A stretch of DNA of 64,000 nucleotides, from positions 62,001-126,000 of the forward strand of contig NZ_JAELVQ010000008.1 in NCBI RefSeq assembly GCF_016428595.1, read 5' to 3'. Of this stretch, positions 45,861-56,238 are shown piece by piece. The translations under genes were made by a program, and so were the position numbers. The stretch is from Snuella sedimenti. Lineage in GTDB: Bacteria > Bacteroidota > Bacteroidia > Flavobacteriales > Flavobacteriaceae. Numbering within the stretch: position 1 is the first letter of the stretch; each line of letters starts with the position of its first letter. The notes beneath the pieces are model-generated. The model ran no database searches. It saw only the letters and a list, made by a program, of their open reading frames with translations, and had not been told where the DNA came from.

Positions 45861-46802
45861 TTACTCGCTTACTGTAATTGTAAATTCTTCAACTTTTTCT
45901 TCACTACCATAAACGGTTGTATTATTGCCCACAAAAGTTACTGTATAAGTTCCTGGGTTTTCGTAAATATGGGTAAATGAGTCTAACTTGGTTGAGTAGG
46001 TTTTTATAGTTTTTCCTTCATCGGGATTAACTGCTGTTAAATTAATGGCGTTGGTAATTAACCAATCTTCATTAATTACCCACAATCCGTCTACTTTAAC
46101 TTGTCCTCTCATTCTCCATAACCCTTTATCACTATCCCAATACCATTTATTTGCATTCCAACCACTTACAACCCCTTGTACATCGGCAGGTGTAAAGCCA
46201 GGATTACTTTCTGTAGCCACTGTAAGTGGTGCTGGCGCATCTGCTACATCCATTTTGATACTTAAATCGTCTAAATACCATTCTGCTGGTCGCTCTGCTA
46301 TATTATCGCAGAAATACTTAAATCCAAAATAGATAGGGTTTCCATCGGCTAAATCAGTTATATCAACAACACCGGATTCCTGTAATGTAAAATCATATAG
46401 TGTTGAGATATTAAACCTGTCTGTGATTTCGGTCCAATTGGCATTGTTAACAGCTTCAGGCGTACCAGTTCCATCATAGTCCTTAGAATACCATACTGAT
46501 AATGTTCCTGTTGCATTTGCTCCTACCCCCCATTTTTGGGAATTCAAAAAAGACATTGTTACTGTACCCTCTGCGTTGGTTCTATTTCTATGTTTGTATT
46601 GATGTTCAAATTCTCCTGAATAGAAATTCAAGAAATTAGGTGCATTGTTTACCACAAATTCCACTGGTTCTCCGACTTTAGCCGTTTGGGTAACAACTGT
46701 TACCTCGAAGTCTGGTTGATCTACCGTTTCGTAATCCTCACAGCTCTGTAAAACTACTACTGAGAGGCTTATTACAGTTAAAATATATTTAATGCTTTTC
46801 AT
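45861..46802 (-). CDS. DUF5017-type surface lipoprotein (putative glycan-binding protein)
   Basis: A 313-residue lipoprotein with lipobox LQSC (Cys21) followed by EDYE, a surface-export signal. The N-terminal region (VGEPVEFVVNNAPNFLNFYSG) is a PKD-like sandwich typical of DUF5017; the central part contains TLSVWYSKDYDGTG and PAEWYLDDLSIKM. It lies 33 bp after the third susD, the usual place of a surface glycan-binding protein, and is likely to bind the substrate imported by that pair. It shares its central fold with the T9SS discoidin protein encoded next. Confidence 0.8.
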   Translation of the reverse strand: MKSIKYILTVISLSVVVLQSCEDYETVDQPDFEVTVVTQTAKVGEPVEFVVNNAPNFLNFYSGEFEHQYKHRNRTNAEGTVTMSFLNSQKWGVGANATGTLSVWYSKDYDGTGTPEAVNNANWTEITDRFNISTLYDFTLQESGVVDITDLADGNPIYFGFKYFCDNIAERPAEWYLDDLSIKMDVADAPAPLTVATESNPGFTPADVQGVVSGWNANKWYWDSDKGLWRMRGQVKVDGLWVINEDWLITNAINLTAVNPDEGKTIKTYSTKLDSFTHIYENPGTYTVTFVGNNTTVYGSEEKVEEFTITVSE

Positions 46803-46835
46803 ACTTTTAAGTTTATTTTATTATGTTAAACCTAG

Positions 46836-48419
46836 TTACCAATTAGGGTTTTGTGTTACCAAATCATTACCTCCAATTTCTTGTTCCGGTATTGGAAGTA
46901 ATTGGTGTTTATTGTTATCATAATTGGTATAACCATCTAAGTAATATGCCAACAAGGTGTTTGTTCTTGTAGCAGGTGTTCCTGTTCCGTAAATTGCCCA
47001 ATCTGTATTTTCAGCCCCATCTGCTGCTTGCATCGCTGTAACTGTTTCATCAATTTTTTCTTGTAGCTTGCCCCAACGAATTAAATCGTATTTACGAAGA
47101 CCTTCAAAACACAGTTCCAAACGACGTTCTTCCTGAATTAATTCTGCAGTAATAGGCCCTGCCAAAGGTGTTGCTTTAGCTCTGCTCCTTACTTGATTTA
47201 CGGCATCTAATGCTGCTGTAGACCCTGGATTTAACTCATTTTCAGCTTCAGCATACATTAACAACACGTCTGAATAACGTAATACTGGCCAATGGTGTGG
47301 CCCATAGCTACCCGTTCCTCCACTTTCTAAAAACCTTCTGTATTTAGAAGCTGCATATACCATTTGGTTAAACGAGGTTCTAAATTCGCAACTGTTATTG
47401 GTTGGAACATAAAAAGGCGAAACATTCCAAAGCCCTCGTTCGTCTGTCGGATCGTTCCTATAAGCATTAGTTAAAGTTATTGTTGCTGAAATGAGGCCAA
47501 AACCACGATTGTTACATGATCCATCATCAACCCGAAATCCCATTGTGGATCCTATTTTACCAGATTGTTGTTGATCTGAATTTCCGAAAAAGTAACCTAT
47601 TTGGAACAATACTTCTTTGGTATCGTATTCTTCCTGTGCCAATTTATTAAACACATCTTCATAACTCGGATTTAACCCATGATACCCATTATCGATTACC
47701 TTTTTCGCCCAATTCCTTGCTTTGGTATAATAATCACCATCATTGGTAAAAGGAGCTCCTGCCCTTTGCAGGCATACTCTTGCCAATAATGCCTGTGCTG
47801 CCGACTTACTAGCTCTTCCTGGAACTGTTTCTTGAATAGCAGGTAGGTTTTGTTCGGCAAATTCTAAGTCTGCAATAATTTGCGCATACACATCTATCCC
47901 CTTTGTTCTTGGCAACAATTGCTTTAACGTTTCTTCTGTTGGCATGGGTATGCCGTCAAGACCACCAAAGGCTCTTTGTAAATCAAAAAACAAATAGGCT
48001 CTTAAAAAACGAGCTTCGGCTGTAAAAACAGCTTTTTGAGCCTCAGTAAGCCCGTCAGAATTTGCCACTTCAACCAACATGATATTAGCAGCATTTACGC
48101 CTTCGTACAGTAATGTCCACTCATCTAAAATCTGAGCATTGTTACTTGAAAAGCTATTTTCCAAATAAAACCTGATCACGCTTCTGTTTTCAAAACCCTC
48201 ATCGGTTCCTGAGCTTGGGTACATAGCATTAAAACGAGATTCTCTATAAGCACGTACTATACGACTGTACACCCCCATAAGTCCAGCTACAGCTCCAGCT
48301 TCATTTTGATATAGGGTTGCAGATCCAATGCCATCTTGTGGCAAAATATCCAGTTTATCATCACAACTTTGAATAAGTGACAAACTGATTATGATTAATA
48401 TTAAAATTCTTGATTTCAT
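46836..48419 (-). CDS. SusD/RagB-family lipoprotein (locus 3)
   Basis: A 527-residue SusD with lipobox IQSC (Cys19) and following DDKLD. The TPR-rich N-terminal half contains AEARFLRAYLFFDLQRAFGG, and the RagB domain contains EERRLELCFEGLRKYDLIRWG. It pairs with the SusC encoded 9 bp upstream, and the DUF5017 lipoprotein gene follows after 33 bp. There is no adjacent sigma/anti-sigma pair; the neighbouring hybrid two-component gene is the probable regulator. Confidence 0.95.
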   Translation of the reverse strand: MKSRILILIIISLSLIQSCDDKLDILPQDGIGSATLYQNEAGAVAGLMGVYSRIVRAYRESRFNAMYPSSGTDEGFENRSVIRFYLENSFSSNNAQILDEWTLLYEGVNAANIMLVEVANSDGLTEAQKAVFTAEARFLRAYLFFDLQRAFGGLDGIPMPTEETLKQLLPRTKGIDVYAQIIADLEFAEQNLPAIQETVPGRASKSAAQALLARVCLQRAGAPFTNDGDYYTKARNWAKKVIDNGYHGLNPSYEDVFNKLAQEEYDTKEVLFQIGYFFGNSDQQQSGKIGSTMGFRVDDGSCNNRGFGLISATITLTNAYRNDPTDERGLWNVSPFYVPTNNSCEFRTSFNQMVYAASKYRRFLESGGTGSYGPHHWPVLRYSDVLLMYAEAENELNPGSTAALDAVNQVRSRAKATPLAGPITAELIQEERRLELCFEGLRKYDLIRWGKLQEKIDETVTAMQAADGAENTDWAIYGTGTPATRTNTLLAYYLDGYTNYDNNKHQLLPIPEQEIGGNDLVTQNPNW

Positions 48420-48428
48420 ATTCTTTTT

Positions 48429-51400
48429 TTAAAATGTTACATTTAAACCAAAACTAAAGGTCTTATTTATTGGGTAAGAAGAGTAATCAACTCCCGGCAT
48501 AATAGGGGATCTATTAACTGACACATCAGGATCGAAACCACTGTAGTTCGTCCACGTAATTAAATTTTGAGCTGCAAAATAAACAGACACCGAGTTTAAA
48601 TTTAATTTCTCAACAACCTCCTTAGATAAATTATATGATAGGTTTATTGTTTTTAAACGGATATAAGAGCCATCTTCAACAACTCTGGAAGAGACATCTT
48701 CGAACCCGCGTCCTCCCGCTCTAAACATGGTTGTATTCTGATTGGTTGGTGTCCATCTGTTAGTTACTGTAGCATACTGGTTTTGTGCATAATATGCCAT
48801 TTCTTCAAAGATCAATCTGTTAGCATTTAAAATATCGTTACCATAGGACCACTGAAAAAAGGCACTTAGTTCAAAACCTTTATAGGTAAATGTATTTCCA
48901 AAACCTCCAAAATGTTCTGGCAACCCATTTCCAATAACAGTTTTATCGTCTGCAGTAATGACACCATCACCATTTAAATCTTTATACTTTTCGTCTCCAG
49001 GTTGACGAACAGGCGATCCACCATCGTAGTCGGGCTGTCCCGGATTTAAAGTGTGGGTTGCATCATCAGGGTTATAATCAACAAAATCTTCTGGTTGGTA
49101 GACTCCATCTGAAAGGTAACCATACATATTCCCCAAAGGCTGGCCTTCTTCTACTATAAACTGATTAGAATTATATCTTTGGTAATATCTTGGATTTCCA
49201 AATATTGGCTTACCTTCTGGAAGTGACATAACCTTATTTTGGTTGAACGAGATATTAAAATCAGTCGTCCATTTAAAATTTTTGCTATCTACATTAATTG
49301 TACTTAACGAAAACTCCAGACCTCTGTTTCGTACCGTTCCACTGTTTTTCCATACAGTACTAATCCCTAGGGACGGTGGTGTATCGGCATTTATAAGCAA
49401 ATCTCTTGTTGTCTTCTCGTAGACTTCTGCAGAAGCAGATATACGTCCATTAAACAAGCCCAGATCAACCCCTGCATTATATTGTTCTGTCGTTTCCCAT
49501 TCAACATCGGGGTTAGCTCCTGCCGAGGTTGGTCTTTGACCAAGCACTTCTACTCCATTAATAAAATACGATGCCAGGTCGGAAGTAAACAAATCGAATC
49601 TAGCTTCTCCAGGGATTCTATCATTTCCTGTTTTACCATAGCCTGCTTTAAATTTTAATTGGGAAACAAATCCTAAATCCTTAATAAACTTTTCTTCTTC
49701 GGCTTTCCATGATGCTGCCAATGATGGGAAATACCCTATATTATGCCCTGGTGCAAATTTGGAAGAACCATCACGTCTTATAGATGCTGTTAACAAATAT
49801 TTATCGTTAAAGCTATAATTAAATCTTCCCCAAAAGGATTCGATTCTTTCTTTCTCGCTCCCATTAATATCTTGAGTAGTAGAAAGTACTCCTTCGTCTA
49901 ATGAATTGATCCCTTGACTTTCGGCATATTGCGGAATTTCCATAGCTCGTACAAGCGTTCTTGTTATCTCTTTGGAATTAACCGAATGCCCAATCAATAC
50001 GTTTAAACTATGCTTATCAAATGACTTGTTGTATGTTAAGGTATTAATGTTGGATATCGTTTTAAAATTTTGATAATCCATACTACCATTAATTCCATTA
50101 ATAGGATTGATTAATCGTCCATAGACCGTATTACTATTATTAAAAATTCCTGTTTTTCTAAAATCACCATTGTAGCTTCCCTTGGTTTCAAAAGTTAAAT
50201 TTGGTGTAACTTTATACCGTAAAGCCAAGTTAGAGATAAATTGATTTGTTTCACGATTTCTGTATTCGTTCTTTAAAGATAATATAGGGTGCCAGTTAAA
50301 GATGTTATTTATATCAAACTCTTCTATATTAATCCCAAATAAAGGATTTGCATCTCCATAATCTTTAAATTTGTTTACTACATTTGGGTATGTTATTAGG
50401 TTTCTCATAAAGGAATAGGCAACATTCCCTTTTGTATCTAACCCTTGTAATTCGGTATTGGCATAAATTATGTTAAGTGTTGCTTCAATTTTATCGTTAA
50501 TCTTATGCCTTAAGTTTAGTCTACCATTTATTTTTTTGTATTCCGATCTAAGTAAAGTTCCCTGATCATCTAAAAGGTTAAGTGATGCATTAAGTTTAGT
50601 CACGTCACTTCCACTACCAATTTTAAGCGTATGTGATTTAGTAAAAGCAGTCCTAAACGCATCGTCTTGCCAATTAGCTGAAGGCGAGTTTCTATAATCT
50701 TCAACAGTACCTACAACTGCGCCGTCGTCATTAACAAAAAACTTTGTTGCTGCTGAATTGGGGTTTATATCGTTAGCAAGTTTTACAGCCTCATATGCAG
50801 ATAGCACCTCCAAAGTATTAGCCACATTTTTAACATCTACACGCGTTTCGTAAGTAACTTTTGTTTTTCCAATTTTTGATTGTCTGGTTGTAATAAGGAA
50901 AACGCCATTAGCACCTCGAGCTCCATAAATAGCAGTTGCCGATGCATCTTTTAAAATATCAATACTTTGAATATCTGAAGAATTTAAGATTCCAGGGTTA
51001 AAGTCTTCTACAATGAACCCATCAATTACATAAAGCGGTGAATTATCTCCATTAATTGTATTACCTCCTCGAATAGTTAATTCCATTCCTGCTCCCGGTT
51101 CACCACTACCAGAGCCAACTTGCACTCCTGTAACGCGTCCCGCCAATGCTTGATCGAAATTGGCTACTGGAGCCTCAATTAATTTATCCATTTTTACGGA
51201 TGCTACCGAGCCCGTAAGGTCTTTTCTCCTTACCGAACCATATCCTATCACAACTGTTTCTTCTAACTGCTGAAGATCGGGCGTTAAACTTACATCAATG
51301 TTCGTTTGCGTTCCTACCACTACTTCTTGGGGTTTGTACCCTAAATAGCTAATCACTATTATAGAACTTGGAGTAACCTGGATTGTATATTGACCATCGA

Positions 51401-51605
51401 AATCGGTAGTGACCCCATTTTGCGTCCCTTTCTCAAGGATGTTTGCTCCTGGAAGCGGCATCCCTATCTCATCCGTTATGGTCCCCTTCACAGTTTTAAC
51501 CTGTGCACTGGTAGACAAACCACATAACATCATAAATAATAATGCTATAATAATGGATTTACCACCTTTAGATTTTGCTGAAAACAGCTTCAACTGATTT
51601 TTCAT
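48429..51605 (-). CDS. SusC/RagA TonB-dependent transporter without STN domain (locus 3)
   Basis: A 1058-residue transporter. The signal peptide leads directly into a carboxypeptidase-regulatory-like domain (VKGTITDEIGMPLPGAN, about residues 38-110), then the TonB-box-like ETVVIGYGSVRRKDL, the plug (LAGRVTGVQVGSGSGEPGAG) and a barrel ending FSFGLNVTF. The absence of an STN domain means it does not signal to a FecR protein, in keeping with control by the hybrid sensor at 51819. A strong direct-repeat site lies 80-115 bp before the start. Confidence 0.95.
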   Translation of the reverse strand: MKNQLKLFSAKSKGGKSIIIALLFMMLCGLSTSAQVKTVKGTITDEIGMPLPGANILEKGTQNGVTTDFDGQYTIQVTPSSIIVISYLGYKPQEVVVGTQTNIDVSLTPDLQQLEETVVIGYGSVRRKDLTGSVASVKMDKLIEAPVANFDQALAGRVTGVQVGSGSGEPGAGMELTIRGGNTINGDNSPLYVIDGFIVEDFNPGILNSSDIQSIDILKDASATAIYGARGANGVFLITTRQSKIGKTKVTYETRVDVKNVANTLEVLSAYEAVKLANDINPNSAATKFFVNDDGAVVGTVEDYRNSPSANWQDDAFRTAFTKSHTLKIGSGSDVTKLNASLNLLDDQGTLLRSEYKKINGRLNLRHKINDKIEATLNIIYANTELQGLDTKGNVAYSFMRNLITYPNVVNKFKDYGDANPLFGINIEEFDINNIFNWHPILSLKNEYRNRETNQFISNLALRYKVTPNLTFETKGSYNGDFRKTGIFNNSNTVYGRLINPINGINGSMDYQNFKTISNINTLTYNKSFDKHSLNVLIGHSVNSKEITRTLVRAMEIPQYAESQGINSLDEGVLSTTQDINGSEKERIESFWGRFNYSFNDKYLLTASIRRDGSSKFAPGHNIGYFPSLAASWKAEEEKFIKDLGFVSQLKFKAGYGKTGNDRIPGEARFDLFTSDLASYFINGVEVLGQRPTSAGANPDVEWETTEQYNAGVDLGLFNGRISASAEVYEKTTRDLLINADTPPSLGISTVWKNSGTVRNRGLEFSLSTINVDSKNFKWTTDFNISFNQNKVMSLPEGKPIFGNPRYYQRYNSNQFIVEEGQPLGNMYGYLSDGVYQPEDFVDYNPDDATHTLNPGQPDYDGGSPVRQPGDEKYKDLNGDGVITADDKTVIGNGLPEHFGGFGNTFTYKGFELSAFFQWSYGNDILNANRLIFEEMAYYAQNQYATVTNRWTPTNQNTTMFRAGGRGFEDVSSRVVEDGSYIRLKTINLSYNLSKEVVEKLNLNSVSVYFAAQNLITWTNYSGFDPDVSVNRSPIMPGVDYSSYPINKTFSFGLNVTF

Positions 51606-51684
51606 CTTGGTAATTTTATTTAGTTAAGTTTTTTATTGAATTAATTCATAGGGTAAATGTACGATCCCTATTTCTCTACATAAG

Positions 51685-51720
51685 GGGGTATAGTGTCCAA
51701 TTGACAGAGGGTTACTGTTC
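51685..51720 (-). promoter_or_regulatory. Direct-repeat regulator site upstream of third susC
   Basis: On the minus strand GAACAGTAACCCTC and GGACACTATACCCC repeat with an 8-bp spacer (22-bp period), 80-115 bp upstream of the susC ATG. The neighbouring hybrid regulator has an AraC-type DNA-binding domain, and such regulators often bind direct repeats. The assignment to that protein is inferred. Confidence 0.6.
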
Positions 51721-51818
51721 ATTCTCCCCATAACACACTATATATAAGCGATGAAAGTATAATTAGGTTAGAATTAGATGAACTGAAGCGTTTTTTTATA
51801 CTCTCTTTTACTGGAAAA

Positions 51819-54800
51819 TTATTGAAGTGATCCAGTATTTCGATATTCGGAAGGAAGTACATTAAATAGTTTTTGAAACGATTTCCTAAAGTTTTTTAAA
51901 TCATTAAACCCTAAATCAAAAGCAATTTCGGAAATGGTCATTTGGGTTTGCTTCATCAATTGGGCAGCGCGTTTCAATTTTATGGTCCTTATAAATTCTG
52001 AAATAGACTGACCTGTTAATGCTTTAAGTTTTCTGTACAATACAGAACGGCTCATTCCCATTTCATCAATAAACTCTGCTATTGTAAATTCTGAATTTGA
52101 CAAATTTTGCTCTACGGTATCGATTGCCTTTTTTAAGAATAGTTCGTCTGCCGATGTAACGGTTACCTCTTTTGGCTGCAGAATAAGGTCTTTTTTAAAC
52201 TTTTCTATAAGACGTTTTCTGGAGGCCAACAAATTAGCGACCCTAACCTCCAAAATATTAGAATCAAATGGTTTTGTAACATAGGCATCGGCTCCAAGAT
52301 GATATCCTGAATGCTGTGATTCCTTAGATGTTTTCGCAGTTAATAGAATAACTGGGATATGACTTGTATTGATAGTCGTTTTAATTTCGTTGCACAATTC
52401 CATGCCGTCCATTACTGGCATCATAACATCACTAATTATCAAATCTATATCGTGCGTCTTAGCTATTTCAAGAGCATTCTTACCATTGGCAGCTTCAAAA
52501 ATATTATAGGTGTTTAAAAAGATATTTTTAATAAATGCCCTTACCTCATCATTATCTTCTACAATCAATATAGAGGCAAGTGATGCATCAAATAAATTAT
52601 TGTTTACTAGGGCTTCTTCTTTTAACTGGATGATCTCTTTATCGACATAAACAGATTTTTCAAGATTGAACAAACTATCTTCAACGGCATTCACATCATT
52701 TTCAACCATTTGATCTTTGCTCAAGTGTGCATTTCCAAGAGGTAATAGAACCGTAAAGCTTGTTCCTTTTTTCTCTTTGCTTTTAACATTAATGATACCT
52801 TGATGCAATTCGACCAAACTTTTAGTTAAAGCAAGGCCTATTCCTGTTCCAGAACGCTCACCTAATTGATAGAACCTATCAAATATAAATTTGACATTTT
52901 TTTTAGGGATGCCTTTCCCATTGTCTTTTACTTTTAATTTAACATATCCTTTTCCTGCCGTATCCTTATAGGTTGTTATTTTTAATGAAATTTCCCCATT
53001 ATTTGGGGTAAACTTGAAAGCGTTAGATAATAAGTTAAAGATAACTTTCTTGAGTTTAGTACTATCAAACCAAACCTTAATATCCTCGCTGGAAGCACTA
53101 AACGTAAAATTAATATCCTTGGTATTTGCTAGCTCATCAAATGCTATTTTTATATTGTTTACAAACGGGACAATATTATTTTTTGAAGCAGATAGTTGTA
53201 GTTTCCCTGATTCGTTTTTTCTAAAATCCAATAATTGATTAATTAACTCCATCAATGTACTGGCGTTTCTGTACATAATTTCATGCTGTTTACGAACAAA
53301 AGCGTTTTTACTTTCCATTTTCAACAAACGCTCCAAAGGCCCAATAATAAGTGTTAGTGGCGTTCTAAAATCGTGTGAAACATTGGTAAACAGTTGAAGC
53401 TTCATCTTGTTTACTTCTTCAATACGCTCTTTTTCAAGGCGTTCTTGCTTTAATTCATTCCGCTCTTTTATCCTTAATAAACTATATTTTCGTATTTGCA
53501 GAATAATCCCTGTAATTATTAAGGTATAGATTAAATATGCCCACCATGTTCTCCAAGGTGCAGGAAGTATCGTCACCTTAATAGCATCTCCTTTTTCATT
53601 CCAAAGCCCATCATTGTTAGAGGCCTTGACTTTAAAAAGGTATGTGCCATCATCTAAGTTTGTATAGGTTGCCGATGTTTTATTTCCAATGTAATTCCAG
53701 TCTGCATCAAATCCCTCCAGTTTATAAGCATATTGATTTTTACTTGGTTGCGAATAACTTAACGCTACAAAATCAAAATTAAAAACATCTTGATTGTGTT
53801 TTAGCACCACTTCTTCTATGGCATCTGTAATGTTAAGATAAGGTTTATTATTTACCTGAATGGAAGTAATAGAAACTGGTGGAACAAAGGTATTTTCGTT
53901 AATAGCCTTTGGATTAAAAACATTAAACCCATTAGTCCCTCCAAATAATAGTTCTCCTTTCTTATTTTTTAAATAGGCTCCATAATTAAACTCCTTGCTT
54001 TGTAAACCATCAAGTTCATTAAAATTCTTAATTTGAAAGGATTGTAAATTAATTCTGCTTAACCCATGGTTGGTACTCAACCAAATATTGTTATCGTCAT
54101 CTGGCACTATTCCATACACAATATTATTTGGCAAGCCTTGTGATGTTCCATAGTTAACAGCCTTCATTGTGGTCGTATTATAATGATACAGACCACCACC
54201 CTCGGTTCCTATCCATATATTGTTATCTTTATCTTCATAAGTACAAAGGACTGCCCTAGATGCATGTGAGGTCGTATTATCTCCTAGATAATCAATTGAA
54301 GATAACTTTTTAGTATGGATATTAATTTTAGCTAAGCCTTTGTTTCCTCCTATTAACAGCACGTCATTATCGGATGTTTTTGAAATGGTATAAATAATCT
54401 TACCTGTAATTTCTAAACTATCCTGGACTCTAGCAATCGACTTCGTTTTATAATCTAAAATATTAATCCCGCCGCCAGACGTTCCAATCCATATGTTATT
54501 CTGGTTATCCTCTAAGAGCGCAATAACCCTATTGTCGCTAATACTATTGCTATCCTTAGGGTTATTGACATATCTTTTAAACGCAAAAGGTTGTTTTTGG
54601 GGATTTAAAAAATTAAGACCTCCATCGTGTGTTCCGATCCAAAAATTTCCCTCATGGTCTTTTATCATAGCTTTTACATTATTAGTACTTAAGCTACTTG
54701 GGGAATCACTATTGGTAATGTATTTAAACCTACCTTTTCTTTTATTATACAAATTAATACCTCCTCCTTCGGTCCCTATCCATAAATTATCGTTAGTATC

Positions 54801-55925
54801 TTCAATAATGGAACTTACCACCTTATAATTTAATTTAGTATCATTTATCCCTGCAGAGAAATGTTTGAATAAATCATAATTTCTATCATAGTAATTTACT
54901 CCCCCCGCATAGGTTCCAATCCATATATCCCCTTTAGTATCTTCTGTAACATTATAAATTGAATTCTGACTTAAACTATAAGGGTTATTTTCATCATGAG
55001 TAAAATACGAAACAGCACTTTTTGATGGGTTTATAATATAAAGTCCTTTATAAGTTCCTACCCATAAATTCCCTAAATAATCTTCACAAATGCTCCGAAC
55101 ATCTACGGCTATTTTATTTTCATCTTTAGATTTTATTCTAAAAAACTCAAAAACATCCCTTTCTGTATTTAAGATCGCTAAACCATTTTTAAATCCAAGC
55201 CAAATATTTTTCTCTTTATCTTGATAAAGTGTAGAAACGTTATTCTTATTAAGTTCTACTGGTGAATTTTCGGGGTAAAGGTAGTGCTTAACAGTATTCG
55301 TATGGGTATTGTACACACCAATATTTTCTGTTGTTTTAATCCATAATGTATTGTCATTAGTTTTTAATAATGCTCTGGTAGGGTTAGTAAATAATAACGC
55401 ATCAGTATCTGTATAATTATAGGGTACAAAATGGCCTTCTTTAATATTCATTTTTTTTAAGCCTGAGCTTGTTCCTATCCATAAATGCGTATCATCTGCC
55501 TCAACGATGCTCCAAATCTCATTATTTCCGGAAACATCTTCTTCAGTAAAATAATATCTTTGAAATGTATTGGATTCAGGAATGTATTTGTTTAATCCAT
55601 CAATGGTCCCTATCCATAAATCGCCTTTTTCATCTTCATATATCGTTTTTATCAAACTATGACTTAAACTGGTCGTGTCTTGAGAATTATGCCTAAATAT
55701 TGTAAACCCATTACCATCAAACTTATTTAAGCCATCTCTAGTACCAAACCACAGAAACCCTTTACTGTCCTGTAGAATGCAAAGCACAGAGCTCTGCGAC
55801 AGCCCCTTATTTAACGAAATATGTTTAAATTTTATGTTCTTATTGTTACTTTCCTGCCCCTGACTAAAAACAGAACTGGTTACTAAAAACAAAAACAACC
55901 TTACTATGTATTTTCTTAAACTCAT
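51819..55925 (-). CDS. Hybrid two-component system regulator (HTCS)
   Basis: A 1368-residue one-protein sensor-regulator. In order: signal peptide; a periplasmic double beta-propeller built of many Reg_prop repeats (recurring WIGT and LWIGT motifs, about residues 30-670); a Y_Y_Y domain (about 690-770); one transmembrane helix near 795; HisKA with the phosphorylated His near 851 (FTNVSHDFRTPLTLI); HATPase (DNGKGIPKK, GTGIGLALTKSLVE); a receiver with Asp near 1165 (LIISDVMMPVMDG); and a C-terminal AraC helix-turn-helix (ISEIAFDLGFNDLKNFRKSF). In Bacteroidota these bind oligosaccharide breakdown products and activate PUL genes. It lies between the third susCD operon and the divergent kduI operon. 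Confidence 0.96.
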   Translation of the reverse strand: MSLRKYIVRLFLFLVTSSVFSQGQESNNKNIKFKHISLNKGLSQSSVLCILQDSKGFLWFGTRDGLNKFDGNGFTIFRHNSQDTTSLSHSLIKTIYEDEKGDLWIGTIDGLNKYIPESNTFQRYYFTEEDVSGNNEIWSIVEADDTHLWIGTSSGLKKMNIKEGHFVPYNYTDTDALLFTNPTRALLKTNDNTLWIKTTENIGVYNTHTNTVKHYLYPENSPVELNKNNVSTLYQDKEKNIWLGFKNGLAILNTERDVFEFFRIKSKDENKIAVDVRSICEDYLGNLWVGTYKGLYIINPSKSAVSYFTHDENNPYSLSQNSIYNVTEDTKGDIWIGTYAGGVNYYDRNYDLFKHFSAGINDTKLNYKVVSSIIEDTNDNLWIGTEGGGINLYNKRKGRFKYITNSDSPSSLSTNNVKAMIKDHEGNFWIGTHDGGLNFLNPQKQPFAFKRYVNNPKDSNSISDNRVIALLEDNQNNIWIGTSGGGINILDYKTKSIARVQDSLEITGKIIYTISKTSDNDVLLIGGNKGLAKINIHTKKLSSIDYLGDNTTSHASRAVLCTYEDKDNNIWIGTEGGGLYHYNTTTMKAVNYGTSQGLPNNIVYGIVPDDDNNIWLSTNHGLSRINLQSFQIKNFNELDGLQSKEFNYGAYLKNKKGELLFGGTNGFNVFNPKAINENTFVPPVSITSIQVNNKPYLNITDAIEEVVLKHNQDVFNFDFVALSYSQPSKNQYAYKLEGFDADWNYIGNKTSATYTNLDDGTYLFKVKASNNDGLWNEKGDAIKVTILPAPWRTWWAYLIYTLIITGIILQIRKYSLLRIKERNELKQERLEKERIEEVNKMKLQLFTNVSHDFRTPLTLIIGPLERLLKMESKNAFVRKQHEIMYRNASTLMELINQLLDFRKNESGKLQLSASKNNIVPFVNNIKIAFDELANTKDINFTFSASSEDIKVWFDSTKLKKVIFNLLSNAFKFTPNNGEISLKITTYKDTAGKGYVKLKVKDNGKGIPKKNVKFIFDRFYQLGERSGTGIGLALTKSLVELHQGIINVKSKEKKGTSFTVLLPLGNAHLSKDQMVENDVNAVEDSLFNLEKSVYVDKEIIQLKEEALVNNNLFDASLASILIVEDNDEVRAFIKNIFLNTYNIFEAANGKNALEIAKTHDIDLIISDVMMPVMDGMELCNEIKTTINTSHIPVILLTAKTSKESQHSGYHLGADAYVTKPFDSNILEVRVANLLASRKRLIEKFKKDLILQPKEVTVTSADELFLKKAIDTVEQNLSNSEFTIAEFIDEMGMSRSVLYRKLKALTGQSISEFIRTIKLKRAAQLMKQTQMTISEIAFDLGFNDLKNFRKSFQKLFNVLPSEYRNTGSLQ

Positions 55926-56181
55926 TAATTTGATGAATTCTGTGGTATTATTTTTTAATTCAATGTAACTGTTTGTTCAATAAGATACACATTCTTCTTT
56001 TTATATACTTAAAAAACTACTCTAGACAGCTTCCCTGTTTATTCAATTTATAAATACATTAAATTACAAAAAACATGTTTATTGATCTCAGTTTATCTTT
56101 CAAGAATAACGTCAATCCCTTAAAATTTCGAAACAACCAAGTCAGTACTAATCACAAGGTTATAAGCCTCTTTTTTTAAGG

Positions 56182-56193
56182 TTTGTATACAAA
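56182..56193. promoter_or_regulatory. 12-bp palindrome upstream of kduI
   Basis: TTTGTATACAAA is a perfect palindrome of operator size (LacI- or GntR-like). It lies 118 bp before the kduI ATG and just left of a longer palindrome. Confidence 0.4.
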
Positions 56194-56200
56194 GGTAATC

Positions 56201-56238
56201 AAAAAAACAAAATACAATCGATTGTATTTTGTTTTTTT
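56201..56238. promoter_or_regulatory. 38-bp perfect palindrome upstream of kduI
   Basis: Two 19-nt arms with no loop are centred on ATCGAT at 56217-56222; the core is AATACAATCGATTGTATT. It covers the likely -33 region of kduI. It may be an operator, or a terminator-like cruciform because of its T-rich right end. Confidence 0.5.
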
